NCBI GenBank assembly: GCA_965203835.1
Contig: OZ241919.1
Location: forward strand, 3,906,001-3,970,000
Direction: 5' to 3'
Length of the DNA stretch: 64,000 nt
From: CBDCFV01 sp965203835
Lineage (GTDB): Bacteria; Chloroflexota; Dehalococcoidia; Lucifugimonadales; UBA3495
The notes beneath the pieces are model-generated. The model was given only the letters and a program-made list of their open reading frames with translations. It searched no databases and had not been told where the DNA came from. The translations under genes and the position numbers were made by a program. Of this stretch, positions 8,777 to 17,888 are shown in pieces (the stretch's first letter is position 1; each line of letters opens with the position of its first letter).

Positions 8777-9736
8777 TTACGCGTAGCGGATCCTGGGGTC
8801 CAGCCAAGCGTACAGGAGGTCAACGGTCAAGTTTACCAGCATCACCAGGAGCGTTACCAAGACCACCAGTCCTTGAATCATGGTGTAGTCCCGGTGGAGG
8901 ATACTGTCGATCAGCAGCCGACCCATACCAGGAACCAGGAAGATAGTCTCGATGATTACCGTCCCGCTTATGACCCTGCCGAACTGCCACCCGATGATGG
9001 TTATCACGGGCAGGAAAGCGTTCTTGAGAGCATGGCGGCCCACTACGAACCACTCCGCCAGTCCCTTGGACCGGGCGGTCCGTATGTAGTCCTCCCGGAA
9101 CACTTCCAGCATGGCCGATCGGGTGACCCTGGCGATGAAGCACGAATCGTAGAACCCTAATGCAATTGCCGGGAGAATCATCTGTTGCAGGTTCTTGGCC
9201 GGGTCTTCCCAGATGGGCGCAAAGCCCAAAGGCGGGGTCCAGTTGAACCAGCGGCTGATGATGAAAACTATGAGTATCCCGGTGAGAAAAGTGGGCAGCG
9301 CCACCCCGCTGATAGTGAACACCCTCAGACCATAATCCAGTCGAGTGTCTTGTCTTACCGCAGAGAGGACTCCCACCGGGACCGAGATCAGGATAGCGAG
9401 GCCTATGCCCATGATGGTGAGCTGGACCGTGACAGGGAGCCGTTCCCTTAGGTCTTCGCTGACCGGCGTCTCGTAGTACAGGGATTCACCGAAATCGCCC
9501 TTGAGCATACCGCCTACCCAGGCGACATACTGGATCGGCAGCCACCTGTCCGTGCCCAACCTTGCCCTTTCCCGGGCAAGGTCCTCGTCAGTGAAGTGGA
9601 CCGACCCTTCGTCACCCAGAAGTTTCAGCAACGCGGGGTCTCCTGGCAGGAGCCGCATAAGGCTGAAAATCATGAGGGAGGCCAAAATGATCGTGGGAAT
9701 GAAAAGGCCCACCCTCTTTATCACGTATTGGGTCAT
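8777..9736 (-). CDS. Peptide ABC transporter permease (DppB-like)
   Basis: This is the first membrane subunit of the peptide importer, 319 residues. It begins with the typical MTQYVIKRV helix and RLLPGDP loop of DppB/OppB. The coupling motif (EDYIRTARSKGLAE) lies in the second half, and the C-terminus LLYAWLDPRIRYA is characteristic of the family. The ATG at 9736 has a strong GGAGGTGAG site; the longer open frame to 9778 runs into the hairpin and is rejected. It sits 23 bases before the DppC-like gene. Confidence 0.93.
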   Translation of the reverse strand: MTQYVIKRVGLFIPTIILASLMIFSLMRLLPGDPALLKLLGDEGSVHFTDEDLARERARLGTDRWLPIQYVAWVGGMLKGDFGESLYYETPVSEDLRERLPVTVQLTIMGIGLAILISVPVGVLSAVRQDTRLDYGLRVFTISGVALPTFLTGILIVFIISRWFNWTPPLGFAPIWEDPAKNLQQMILPAIALGFYDSCFIARVTRSAMLEVFREDYIRTARSKGLAEWFVVGRHALKNAFLPVITIIGWQFGRVISGTVIIETIFLVPGMGRLLIDSILHRDYTMIQGLVVLVTLLVMLVNLTVDLLYAWLDPRIRYA

Positions 9737-9755
9737 CTCACCTCCATATAGGTAG

Positions 9756-9794
9756 AACCCGTTCGTGCTTTGACTCACTCAGCACGAACGGGTT
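9756..9794 (-). promoter_or_regulatory. Intercistronic hairpin between binding-protein and permease genes
   Basis: A perfect 14-bp inverted repeat (9756-9769 with 9781-9794, loop of 11) lies between the binding-protein gene and the DppB-like gene. No T-run follows on the minus strand. It may act as an mRNA-stabilising or attenuating structure that keeps binding-protein expression above that of the permeases. Confidence 0.6.
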
Positions 9795-9836
9795 GCCTTT
9801 TACGGCCTCACGCCGAAAGATGGAAACAGGGTCTGG

Positions 9837-11801
9837 CTATCGCGGCTCCCGCCAAAGGTGCTCGTACTTGAGTTCACCTTGACCGCTCTGGGCCAGCCAG
9901 AAGTTCTTGATGTGGTCCAAGGCGAAGCGTCCGCTGCCTCTCCACATGATACCTATCCAAGCGGAGTCCATGTTGTCCAGCAGATGGTCTTCGAGTTCCT
10001 GGATTATCGCCGCCCGCTTGGTCTGGTCCAGTTCCCTGGCCTGCTGGTTGGCCAACTCGGTAACCAAGGGATCGGGCATGTAGCTGGGGTAGTTCCGGCC
10101 ACCGACGCCGCCGCCCTTGGGCAGGTAGAAGGTGTTGATGACCACGTCGGCTTCAAATACACCGAAGGAAGTAGCCTGCACCGCGATGTCGGCGTCGGCA
10201 ACCTGCCAGGCCCTGAAGCCAGCCGCGCTCTCCATTTGCTCCAACTCCAGTTCGATGCCGATCTTCTTGAGCTGGTTCTTGATCACCGGCGCCTGCCTGG
10301 GATACACGCCTACGTTGCGGAACCGGAGCACATGCTCCACCGGGTTGTCCGGGCCGTAGCCGGCTTCAGTCATCAACCGAATGGCCTCAGCGATATCGTC
10401 ATCCTTGGGCTGCCGGAACCCGGGCAACTGTGCTACGTCTGCTTCCGACTTTCCGAACCAACTGTTGGGGAGCATCGGCGCGCCGAGCAACTCGGTGCCT
10501 ATGGGACCGATGGCCTCAATAAGTTCTTGCCTGTCCGTGGCGAGGTGAATCGCCCGGCGGACGTTGGCGTTATCGTAGGGTTCAAGGTTGGTATTCAACC
10601 AGTAACCGAAGAACAGGCCCGGCACGTCCAGGTACACATTCAGCCTGCCGCCGGTCAGCTTGCCGCCCTGCATAGTGCTGAGATCGGCGCCCAGCTCTTC
10701 GGCCAATACCAGCAGGTCATCTAGGTCAATGCGGCTGCCGCCGCAGGAGAATTCGATGCGGCCAGTCCGCACCGCCGCGGCTACGGACCCGCGGTCTTCG
10801 ATCCTGTGGATGTCTATCTGGTCCAAATAGGGTCGGCGGCGTCCTTCGCTGTCGGTCTTGAAGTAGTTCTCGTTGCGAAGATATTCACCGCTTTCACTCT
10901 TACGGTACTTCACCATCTTGAAGGGCCCGCTGCCTACGATGGTCTCCCAGTCGTTGGCGTCGACACCCTGACCGTCGGGGGCCGGGGCGTAGACGTGCTT
11001 GGGCATGATCTTCATATAGTCAGACCCAAGGTACCCGCCGAAAGCCGCAGCCACGAAGTTGGTGTTTACCTTGACGGTATGTGGATCGACGGCTTCGCTG
11101 TCCTTGTAGTACGGCTTGATGAGACCGGCCCGAGGCCTGGACTCGTTGGGGTCCACCATCCGGTTCAAGCTCCAGACGGCGTCCTCGGCGGTGACGGGTT
11201 CTCCATCCCACCAAGTGGCGTCAGGATGGAGGTTGAACACGTAGCTCAACCCGTCCGGAGTAACTTCCCAACTGGTGGCCAAGTCACCGCGAACATCGAA
11301 GAAGTCGTCGGTTTCCGGGTTCAGCTCGATCAAGCCATTGTAAAACGGGCTGTCCCACAGAACGTCGTTGGCCGCCGCGCCGCGGTGAACATCGAAGAAC
11401 GTTGGGGCGGAGTAGGCTTGGCAGACCGCGGTGCCGCCCAGTATCGGCTCGCCTGATTCGGCCGGGACCACCGGGCCCATGGCCGTATCTTCCATCGCTT
11501 CAATGGCCTTGCCGGCCTTCAGCGTTATCTCCTGGGTCGGGTTCACCAATACCTCTTTGACAACCTCTTTAACGACCTCTACTTCCTTGACTACCTCTTT
11601 CTCCACCACCACCGGCTTTTCGACTTCCTTGATTACCTCCTTCTCCACCACCACCGGTTTTTCGACTTCCTTGATTACTTCCTTTTCCACCACAACCGGC
11701 TCGGCCGGCGCAGTGCCACCGCAGGCAACTGCTATCATCAGCAGCAACACAAGTGGAACGATTATTAAAGACCTTGGGTTGAGGAACACCCTAGAGCGCA
11801 T
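9837..11801 (-). CDS. Peptide ABC transporter substrate-binding lipoprotein
   Basis: This is a family-5 solute-binding lipoprotein of about 654 residues, first gene of the SBP-DppB-DppC operon. The signal sequence ends in A-V-A-C (Cys near residue 27). As in the paralogue at 57-2027, the mature N-terminus has Val/Glu/Lys repeats (VEKEVIKEVEKP) before the binding domain, which starts around residue 105. The start at 11801 follows GAGGTG; an upstream in-frame codon at 11861 would put about 20 unlikely residues before the signal peptide. It probably binds oligopeptides, but ligand type cannot be read from sequence. Confidence 0.92.
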   Translation of the reverse strand: MRSRVFLNPRSLIIVPLVLLLMIAVACGGTAPAEPVVVEKEVIKEVEKPVVVEKEVIKEVEKPVVVEKEVVKEVEVVKEVVKEVLVNPTQEITLKAGKAIEAMEDTAMGPVVPAESGEPILGGTAVCQAYSAPTFFDVHRGAAANDVLWDSPFYNGLIELNPETDDFFDVRGDLATSWEVTPDGLSYVFNLHPDATWWDGEPVTAEDAVWSLNRMVDPNESRPRAGLIKPYYKDSEAVDPHTVKVNTNFVAAAFGGYLGSDYMKIMPKHVYAPAPDGQGVDANDWETIVGSGPFKMVKYRKSESGEYLRNENYFKTDSEGRRRPYLDQIDIHRIEDRGSVAAAVRTGRIEFSCGGSRIDLDDLLVLAEELGADLSTMQGGKLTGGRLNVYLDVPGLFFGYWLNTNLEPYDNANVRRAIHLATDRQELIEAIGPIGTELLGAPMLPNSWFGKSEADVAQLPGFRQPKDDDIAEAIRLMTEAGYGPDNPVEHVLRFRNVGVYPRQAPVIKNQLKKIGIELELEQMESAAGFRAWQVADADIAVQATSFGVFEADVVINTFYLPKGGGVGGRNYPSYMPDPLVTELANQQARELDQTKRAAIIQELEDHLLDNMDSAWIGIMWRGSGRFALDHIKNFWLAQSGQGELKYEHLWREPR

Positions 11802-12133
11802 ATACACACCTCGCGTTTTATGGGATGCCACGCCATCGGCAAGTAATACCGACTTTGCCACTGGTAAAAGCTACTCGGGGGCCGCATACATTGAGGCACA
11901 CCCAAAAGGTCGCGCCAAAAGCTACCAAATCCCTATAGGGATGTCAATAGTTGGTATCGCCCATCCTTTGGTTTTCCAGGAAGTAAATTACATGCCAAGC
12001 GACGGCCCTATGGGACTGCACCGTGGTATCCTTACACTTAACGATCCACCCTAGGTGAGGGTGCTGGCCATACCGGGGAAGTGACAACGGTGAAACGTAT
12101 TCTGGCGGCGAAGTCCGCTCGCAGGAGGTCCTG
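11802..12133. other. Divergent intergenic region
   Basis: This region separates the peptide-importer operon (minus) from the amine oxidase gene (plus). I see ribosome binding sites at both ends but no convincing -35/-10 pair, riboswitch or RNA gene. Open frames across it do not resemble proteins. Confidence 0.5.
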
Positions 12134-14089
12134 ATGGCTATTCCAGTAGAGAAAGAGGCGCATGGTGTGGACCGGCTTTCCGTGTTGCATCCCCTGGACC
12201 CGTTGACGCCGGAGGAGATCGTAGAGGCTTCGTCCATCCTCAAGGCCCAGCAGCATCTCGGGGCCCGTGTGCGTTTCGAGACTATCGTTCTGCATGAGCC
12301 GGCCAAGGATGTGGTCCTCGGGTTTCAGGGTAGCGATCCCATTGAAAGAAACGCCTTTCTGGTTATCCTGGACAACGACGACGGGGCGACCTATGAAGCG
12401 GTGGTCTCCCTCAACGAAAAAAGGGTGACTTCTTGGAAGCACATACCGGGCGTGCAGCCCCGGGTCATGTTCGACGAATTTGTGGAGTGCGAGGCGTTGG
12501 TAAGGGCCAATCCTGAGTTTCAGGCGGCCATCAGGAAACGGGGCATAACCGACCCGAACATGGTGATGGTGGACCCATGGTCGGCGGGGAACTACGGCTT
12601 CGACGACGAGGAGGGCCGGCGGTTGGTGCTGGCGCGCAACTTCGTGCGGAGCAGCCCGACCGACAACGGCTACGCCCGTCCCATAGAAGGGGTTACGGCG
12701 GTGGTTGACCTGAACAGCATGGAAGTAGTGCGGGTGGACGACTATGGGTTGGTGCCCTTGCCGCCCAAGCCCGGCAACTACGCCGCCGAGTTTGCCGACG
12801 AGGGCGGGTGGGAGTTCCGCAAGGACCTGAAGCCGCTGGAAATAGTGCAACCGGAAGGCACAAGCTTCCAAGTTGAAGGCCATAGCGTGGCTTGGCAGAA
12901 GTGGCGGATGCGTATTGGGTTCACTCCCAGGGAGGGGTTGGTGCTCCACACCGTCGGGTACGAAGACCAAGGGCGGGTCAGGCCGGTAATGTACAGGGCG
13001 GCGCTGTCGGACATGGTGGTGCCATACGGCGACCCCAGCAAAGACCACTACCGGAAAAACGCCTTCGACGCCGGGGAATACGGCATCGGCTCCCTGACCA
13101 ACTCGTTGACGCTGGGTTGCGACTGCTTGGGAGAGATTTATTACTTCGACGCCGTGTTGAATAACGGCAAGGGCGGTTCGTTCACCATCCCCAATGCCGT
13201 CTGTATGCACGAGGAAGACTACGGCATCCTGTGGAAGCACGTGGACTGGCGCACCGGGCAGACGGAGGTGCGGCGTTCCAGGCGATTGGTGGTATCGAGC
13301 ATCGCCACGGTGGGGAACTATGAGTATGGTTTCTTCTGGTACTTCTACCAGGACGGCTCCATACAGATGGAGATAAAGCTGACTGGCATTGTGAATACGG
13401 CGGCAGTCCCCGAAGGGGAGACGCCGAAGTACGGCACGCTGGTAGCGCCTCAACTGAACGCCCACATTCACCAACACTTCTTCAACTTCCGAATGGACAT
13501 GGACGTGGACGGCGGGACCAATACGGCGTATGAAATCAACACCGTGGCCGAACCCCTTGGTCCCGACAATCCCCACGGCAACGCGTTTTATGCCGAGGCG
13601 ACGCCGCTGAAGACGGAACTGGAAGCCCAGAGGGTCATCGACCCTATGAAAGGGCGCTACTGGGTTGTGTCCAATCCATCAGTCAAGAACGCCTTGGGCA
13701 GGCCGGTGGGCTACAAGCTGATGCCCGGAGAGAACATCCTGCCCTTTGCCCATCCCAGCGCCAGTATTATGAAGCGGGCCGGGTTTATGGCCAAGCACCT
13801 GTGGGTTACGCCCTACGACAAAGACCAGTTGGCGGCGACAGGGCCGTACCCGAACCAGCATCCCGGCGGCGCGGGGTTGCCGGACTACACCAAGAACGAC
13901 CGGAACGTGGAAAACACGGACCTGGTGCTATGGTACACGCTGGGTTACCATCACGTGCCGCGTCCCGAGGACTGGCCTATATCGCCGGTGGCCTACTGCG
14001 GGTTCACCCTGAAACCGGTGGGATTCTTTGACACCAACCCGGTGCTGGACGTGCCGCCAAGCGCGCATCACAACGGGCACTGCCACTGA
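12134..14089 (+). CDS. Copper-containing primary amine oxidase
   Basis: This enzyme oxidatively deaminates primary amines to aldehydes, releasing ammonia and hydrogen peroxide. It has 651 residues, normal for the family. The topaquinone precursor Tyr396 lies in N-Y-E-Y, and Asp312 in FDAGEYG is the expected catalytic base. Copper ligands are His444 and His446 (HIH) and His607 in HHVPRPEDWP. AGGAGG precedes the ATG by five bases. No signal peptide is evident, so it may be cytoplasmic. The next gene, an amidohydrolase, begins 16 bases downstream and is probably co-transcribed. Confidence 0.95.
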   Translation: MAIPVEKEAHGVDRLSVLHPLDPLTPEEIVEASSILKAQQHLGARVRFETIVLHEPAKDVVLGFQGSDPIERNAFLVILDNDDGATYEAVVSLNEKRVTSWKHIPGVQPRVMFDEFVECEALVRANPEFQAAIRKRGITDPNMVMVDPWSAGNYGFDDEEGRRLVLARNFVRSSPTDNGYARPIEGVTAVVDLNSMEVVRVDDYGLVPLPPKPGNYAAEFADEGGWEFRKDLKPLEIVQPEGTSFQVEGHSVAWQKWRMRIGFTPREGLVLHTVGYEDQGRVRPVMYRAALSDMVVPYGDPSKDHYRKNAFDAGEYGIGSLTNSLTLGCDCLGEIYYFDAVLNNGKGGSFTIPNAVCMHEEDYGILWKHVDWRTGQTEVRRSRRLVVSSIATVGNYEYGFFWYFYQDGSIQMEIKLTGIVNTAAVPEGETPKYGTLVAPQLNAHIHQHFFNFRMDMDVDGGTNTAYEINTVAEPLGPDNPHGNAFYAEATPLKTELEAQRVIDPMKGRYWVVSNPSVKNALGRPVGYKLMPGENILPFAHPSASIMKRAGFMAKHLWVTPYDKDQLAATGPYPNQHPGGAGLPDYTKNDRNVENTDLVLWYTLGYHHVPRPEDWPISPVAYCGFTLKPVGFFDTNPVLDVPPSAHHNGHCH

Positions 14090-14105
14090 CGTGAAGGAGT
14101 AACCG

Positions 14106-15344
14106 ATGAAAGTCATAACCGGAGCGACGTTGATTAACGGCACGGGCGGCCCACTGTTGGAAGACGCGGCCGTGTTGGTGAACGACGCCGGTCGTATAGA
14201 GTCGGTGGGTCCGAGGGAGGGACTGGCGGCGCCCGAACACACCGAGGTTATCGACGCCAAGGGAATGACCCTGTTGCCGGGTCTTATAGACTGCCACGAC
14301 CACCTGAGTTCCTTTACCTACGACCTAATGGGAAGGTGGGGTTTCGCCGAGTCCCAAAGTCTTCGCCACCTGAGGATCGCCAAGGTGATGGAAGAAACTT
14401 TGCTCACCGGCTATACAACGGTACGCGACTGCGGTTGGCTGGACGTGGGGTTCAGGCAAGCGGTGGATCAGGGCTTGGTCCCCGGGCCGAGACTGCTGGT
14501 AGCGACGACTCCCCTTTCCCCGTCCCATGGCATGGCCGACAGGTCCAGCCCGTCAGGGCACCATCAACCAGCATCGCCCGACCCGAATCTCCCCGTAGGC
14601 GTAGCCGATGGGGTCGACCAGGTAAGGGCCAAGGTCCGCGAAGTGGTGCGGGTCGGCGCGGACCTTATAAAGGTGTTTCAGACAGGGTGGGCCAGGCCGC
14701 ACCACGGGTCTCTGGACGTGGCCTTTACCCGTGAGGAATTGGCTGCGTTGGTGGAGGAGTCCCATATCCACGGCAGGAAGGTGGCCAGCCATGCCGTCGG
14801 CGGTCACGGCCTCAGAATGTCCATCGAGGAAGGAGTAGACACCATCGAGCACGGGTCTTACTTGAACGAAGACCCGGAACTGCTCAAAATGATGGCCGAC
14901 AAGGGAACGTTTTTTGTCCCGACCTTCACAGTGTTCATCTTCCATCGGGAAGTGGGCACTCCGGAAGCGCAGTACGAGGCTGCCCACTTCCGTCGGAACC
15001 ACATCGAGAGCGTCCAGAAGGCCCTGGACGCCGGGGTGAAGGTGGTTGCAGGGACGGACGCCGGAGGGTGGGAGCACGGCAACAACGCCAAGGAGCTGGA
15101 GTGCTTGGTGGAAGCAGGCATGACGCCGATGCAGGCAATCGTGGCGGGCACCGGCTGGGCCGCCGAGTGCTGTGGGCTGGAAAAGGAGGTCGGCACCGTA
15201 GAGGCAGGTAAGCTGGCTGATTTGGTAGCCGTTGACGGAGACCCGTTGAGGGACATCACGGTTTTGCAGGACCAGGCCCGCATCAAGCTGGTTATGAAGG
15301 AAGGCAAAGTGTACGCCAACCGCCTGTCACAACCGGTGGAGTAA
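14106..15344 (+). CDS. Amidohydrolase (imidazolonepropionase/prolidase-like)
   Basis: This is a metal-dependent amidohydrolase of 412 residues. The order of motifs fits a TIM-barrel amidohydrolase: GLIDCHDH with the HxH pair near residue 62, SHAVGGHG and EHGSYL with later His ligands, and AGTDAGG with the catalytic Asp. The C-terminal strand (GTVEAGKLADLVAVDGDPL) completes the composite beta-sandwich. Substrate is unknown; related proteins cleave cyclic amides or Xaa-Pro dipeptides. It follows the amine oxidase closely, suggesting nitrogen-compound catabolism. Confidence 0.88.
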   Translation: MKVITGATLINGTGGPLLEDAAVLVNDAGRIESVGPREGLAAPEHTEVIDAKGMTLLPGLIDCHDHLSSFTYDLMGRWGFAESQSLRHLRIAKVMEETLLTGYTTVRDCGWLDVGFRQAVDQGLVPGPRLLVATTPLSPSHGMADRSSPSGHHQPASPDPNLPVGVADGVDQVRAKVREVVRVGADLIKVFQTGWARPHHGSLDVAFTREELAALVEESHIHGRKVASHAVGGHGLRMSIEEGVDTIEHGSYLNEDPELLKMMADKGTFFVPTFTVFIFHREVGTPEAQYEAAHFRRNHIESVQKALDAGVKVVAGTDAGGWEHGNNAKELECLVEAGMTPMQAIVAGTGWAAECCGLEKEVGTVEAGKLADLVAVDGDPLRDITVLQDQARIKLVMKEGKVYANRLSQPVE

Positions 15345-15410
15345 CGGTCCTCGTTGACGTGTCCAGGCTTGCATGAACAAGATTAAATTATTGAGGAGAG
15401 AGTTTCATCA

Positions 15411-15887
15411 ATGAAAGGCACCGGCACGGTAGTTGCGTTGTTCACGACGGACCGTATGTCCGCCCCAATGAAGAAAATGGAACAGTTGAACGCGTTGGCA
15501 GGGCGCGGCATAGAGGGCGACCGTTATCTCCTGGGCACGGGCACCTATTCCAAGAAGCCCGAGGTGGGTAGGCAGGTAACCCTGATAAAGAGCGAAATTC
15601 TGGACTGGCTCAAGGAAGAGTTTGACATAACGGTCAAACCGGAAGAGTGCAGGCGGAACGTCATAACCCGGGACGTTGAGATAAACGAGTTGATAGGGAC
15701 CGAATTCTTTGTGGGTGAAGTGCGCCTGAGGGCACACCGCATAACCCAGCCGTGCCTCTACCTGGAAAACCTTCTCGGACAGCCGGGCCTGTACAAGGCG
15801 CTGTGGGACAACGGCGGCATCAGCTGTGAAATAATGACGGACGGGGTAATCAAACCCGGGGATATTATTACTACCCTGCCGGACTAG
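15411..15887 (+). CDS. MOSC domain-containing protein
   Basis: This 158-residue protein matches stand-alone MOSC domains, which handle sulfur transfer or molybdenum-cofactor ligands. Typical MOSC features are GIEGDRYLLGTG near residue 36, the R-N-V-I-T-R stretch and a late conserved Cys in TQPCLYLEN. GAGGAGAG lies upstream of the ATG. It is probably an independent cytoplasmic protein. Its partner is unknown. Confidence 0.82.
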   Translation: MKGTGTVVALFTTDRMSAPMKKMEQLNALAGRGIEGDRYLLGTGTYSKKPEVGRQVTLIKSEILDWLKEEFDITVKPEECRRNVITRDVEINELIGTEFFVGEVRLRAHRITQPCLYLENLLGQPGLYKALWDNGGISCEIMTDGVIKPGDIITTLPD

Positions 15888-15922
15888 GGTTTGTACGTTG
15901 TGCTAAGTGCTGTCGGTCTTGC

Positions 15923-16363
15923 TTAAGGCGCCACAGGGTGTACACGTGTAATGCACTCGGCAATCATGTCACCAATGAGTGCACTCTCTGGAGAGTCCTC
16001 GGGAGGTAATCCGGTAATTTCGCTGTGTGATGGGTCAGGTTCATGGATGTCTGTGGCCGACAACGGACTGTTGACAAAATGAAGCGAGGGTAATTGACGA
16101 ACCAGATGTTGTTTCGTTGCGCCGACGTTTAGTTCCGCCAAACGCCCCCTCCTTCTCATGGTCAAACGTGAAAGTCGCCTTACTTCGTCAAGCTGCTGTA
16201 ACTTCGTAAGATCGGCGAAACATTCCAACCAGTTGACGGATAAGCCTGACTCGCCTTGGCATAAGCGGAATTCAGACCCGTCTATACTCCCATCTTCGTG
16301 AACGCTGGTCGGTCTGGCATACCGGACAACGTGGTCTCCGTCGGGTAATTCACCGTAGGTCAA
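15923..16363 (-). CDS. Conserved hypothetical protein, second gene of an overlapping pair
   Basis: This 146-residue protein has no assigned function. It is rich in acidic and Arg residues and contains DGSIDGSEFRL, GLSVNWLE and DPSHSEITGLP, a pattern I recall from small conserved hypotheticals that occur next to homologues of the upstream gene. The TTG start overlaps the upstream stop (TTGA), so the two are probably translated together. No catalytic motif is evident. A toxin-antitoxin or regulatory pair is possible, but nothing here proves it. Confidence 0.65.
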   Translation of the reverse strand: MTYGELPDGDHVVRYARPTSVHEDGSIDGSEFRLCQGESGLSVNWLECFADLTKLQQLDEVRRLSRLTMRRRGRLAELNVGATKQHLVRQLPSLHFVNSPLSATDIHEPDPSHSEITGLPPEDSPESALIGDMIAECITRVHPVAP

Positions 16364-16755
16364 GCGTTAAGCAATGACGCGAGGTCAAATGAACGAATTT
16401 GTTTCTTGAGGCCATCAAGCGTGTCAATGTCGGCCACTCGCGAAACGTTTTGAGATGTCGACTGGCGTTTGAAGATCACGTACTCAGCTTGCGAATCGCC
16501 AAGGAACTGAATCCCAACGTGGTCCCCGTCAGCGGTTTTCCAAACGGCTCGCAGATTCCCGTTATCCAAGAGGACAACGCTCGCCTTTTGAGCGAATGGA
16601 ATTGAATCAAAAAATGACCGGAAATCCGACTCCGAAGCCGGATTGATCGCAAATCCTTCAATCTCGGCGTCACTGCGCAATGCTTCGACACGGGCATCAT
16701 ACGCGTAGCGGGTCGGGGTTGACTGCATATTCCATTGGCCCATCATGCCCTCCAT
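16360..16755 (-). CDS. Conserved hypothetical protein, first gene of an overlapping pair
   Basis: This 131-residue protein of unknown function has the pattern FFDSIPFAQKA, LLDNGNLRAVW and VGIQFLGD followed by EYVIFKR, which looks like a small alpha/beta domain. Its stop overlaps the start of the next gene. The start could be the Met at codon 1 or the Met at codon 4 or 5. The pair is flanked by unrelated metabolic genes. Confidence 0.65.
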   Translation of the reverse strand: MEGMMGQWNMQSTPTRYAYDARVEALRSDAEIEGFAINPASESDFRSFFDSIPFAQKASVVLLDNGNLRAVWKTADGDHVGIQFLGDSQAEYVIFKRQSTSQNVSRVADIDTLDGLKKQIRSFDLASLLNA

Positions 16756-16799
16756 CTGCTAACGTGCGCTTCAGCGTCTGGAATTGTTCCTCAAGCCCT

Positions 16800-17843
16800 C
16801 TACAAGTTGAACTGCGGGGCAACGTAGTCCCGGTCCTTGACGTAGACCTGTAACCGGCACATCTGGGTATCGCACACTATCAGGCGGTCGGTTGCTTGGT
16901 CGAATATGCAGGCGACGGGCAGACGGAAGTAGTTCTGGATTTCAGGGTTCTTGACCCTGCGGCGCGCCATCACCATGTCGGGGTTGGCGTCAAGGGTCAT
17001 CTGGGCCCACTGAGAAAGGTCGTGGGCGTCGCCGCGGAACCGCGCCACCGGCTGGGCGTCGGGGCTGAACACCACCACCCGCTCGTTCATCCAATCGACC
17101 ACGTAGACGTCCCCGTCGCCGTCCACGGCGACACCTGTGGGGTGGTTCAGGTCGTTGGGGTTCATGCCGATGTCGCCGACCGTGGCGTGAGCGTAAGGAG
17201 TACTGCCGTCCAAGGCTACGCCGGTCTTCTTGCCTGAACCGAAGGTGAGCAGGTGTTCTCCATCAGGCCCGAACTTCTGGGCCCGGTGATTGTTCCAGTC
17301 TGCTATGTAGACGCAGCCATTGTTGTCGATGGCAATACCCCAAGGCAGGTCCATCTCATCAGGGCCGCTGCCCTTCTTGCCAAAGCCGCTGATGTATTCG
17401 CCGTCCTTGGAGAACTTCTGCACCCGGCTGTTGAGGCTGTTGACAATGAGGACGTTGCCGTCGGCGTCGAATGCCAGACCGGATGGGCCGTGCAGTTGAC
17501 CCTCTCCGGTCCCCGGCTCTCCCCAACTCTTCAGGAAGGCGCCTTGACTGTCGAACACCGAAACTTGGTGGAGCCACTCGTCCGTTGTATAGACATTGTC
17601 GTCAGCGTCCACGGCCACGGCGGTCAGGTAGGTGAACCGGCCTATGCCGAATTCCACGATGTACTCGTGGTCCAGCGTCGCCTTGGTGATTCGGGGGTTG
17701 TTCCGGCTGGCGACGAACACGGACCCGTCGCTTCCGACCGCCACCCCGACGGGTTGGCTGAACCCCTTGCCTGTCGTTTGCCTCATGCCTACGTTGTGGC
17801 TGTATTGCCAGCAGCGCCCGGAACCTACTGTGACCAAGGACAT
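16800..17843 (-). CDS. NHL-repeat beta-propeller protein
   Basis: This 347-residue protein consists of successive NHL blades, recognisable by repeated motifs such as GVAVDGDGDVYVVDW, GIAIDNNGCVYIADW and GLAFDADGNVLIVN. It forms a six-bladed propeller used for binding. No signal peptide is obvious. The role is unknown; it may scaffold or bind ligands for neighbouring enzymes. It follows the DUF1800 gene on the same strand. Confidence 0.88.
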   Translation of the reverse strand: MSLVTVGSGRCWQYSHNVGMRQTTGKGFSQPVGVAVGSDGSVFVASRNNPRITKATLDHEYIVEFGIGRFTYLTAVAVDADDNVYTTDEWLHQVSVFDSQGAFLKSWGEPGTGEGQLHGPSGLAFDADGNVLIVNSLNSRVQKFSKDGEYISGFGKKGSGPDEMDLPWGIAIDNNGCVYIADWNNHRAQKFGPDGEHLLTFGSGKKTGVALDGSTPYAHATVGDIGMNPNDLNHPTGVAVDGDGDVYVVDWMNERVVVFSPDAQPVARFRGDAHDLSQWAQMTLDANPDMVMARRRVKNPEIQNYFRLPVACIFDQATDRLIVCDTQMCRLQVYVKDRDYVAPQFNL

Positions 17844-17888
17844 GTCAGTCCTCCAAATCTGGATATGATGCGGTTGGCTGCGGCAGGC

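Noticed and set aside
12038..13576. Long minus-strand open frame of 512 codons
   Set aside because: It lies antisense to the copper amine oxidase, whose cofactor and copper-ligand residues are all intact. The antisense frame has no recognisable domain and reflects GC-rich codon structure.
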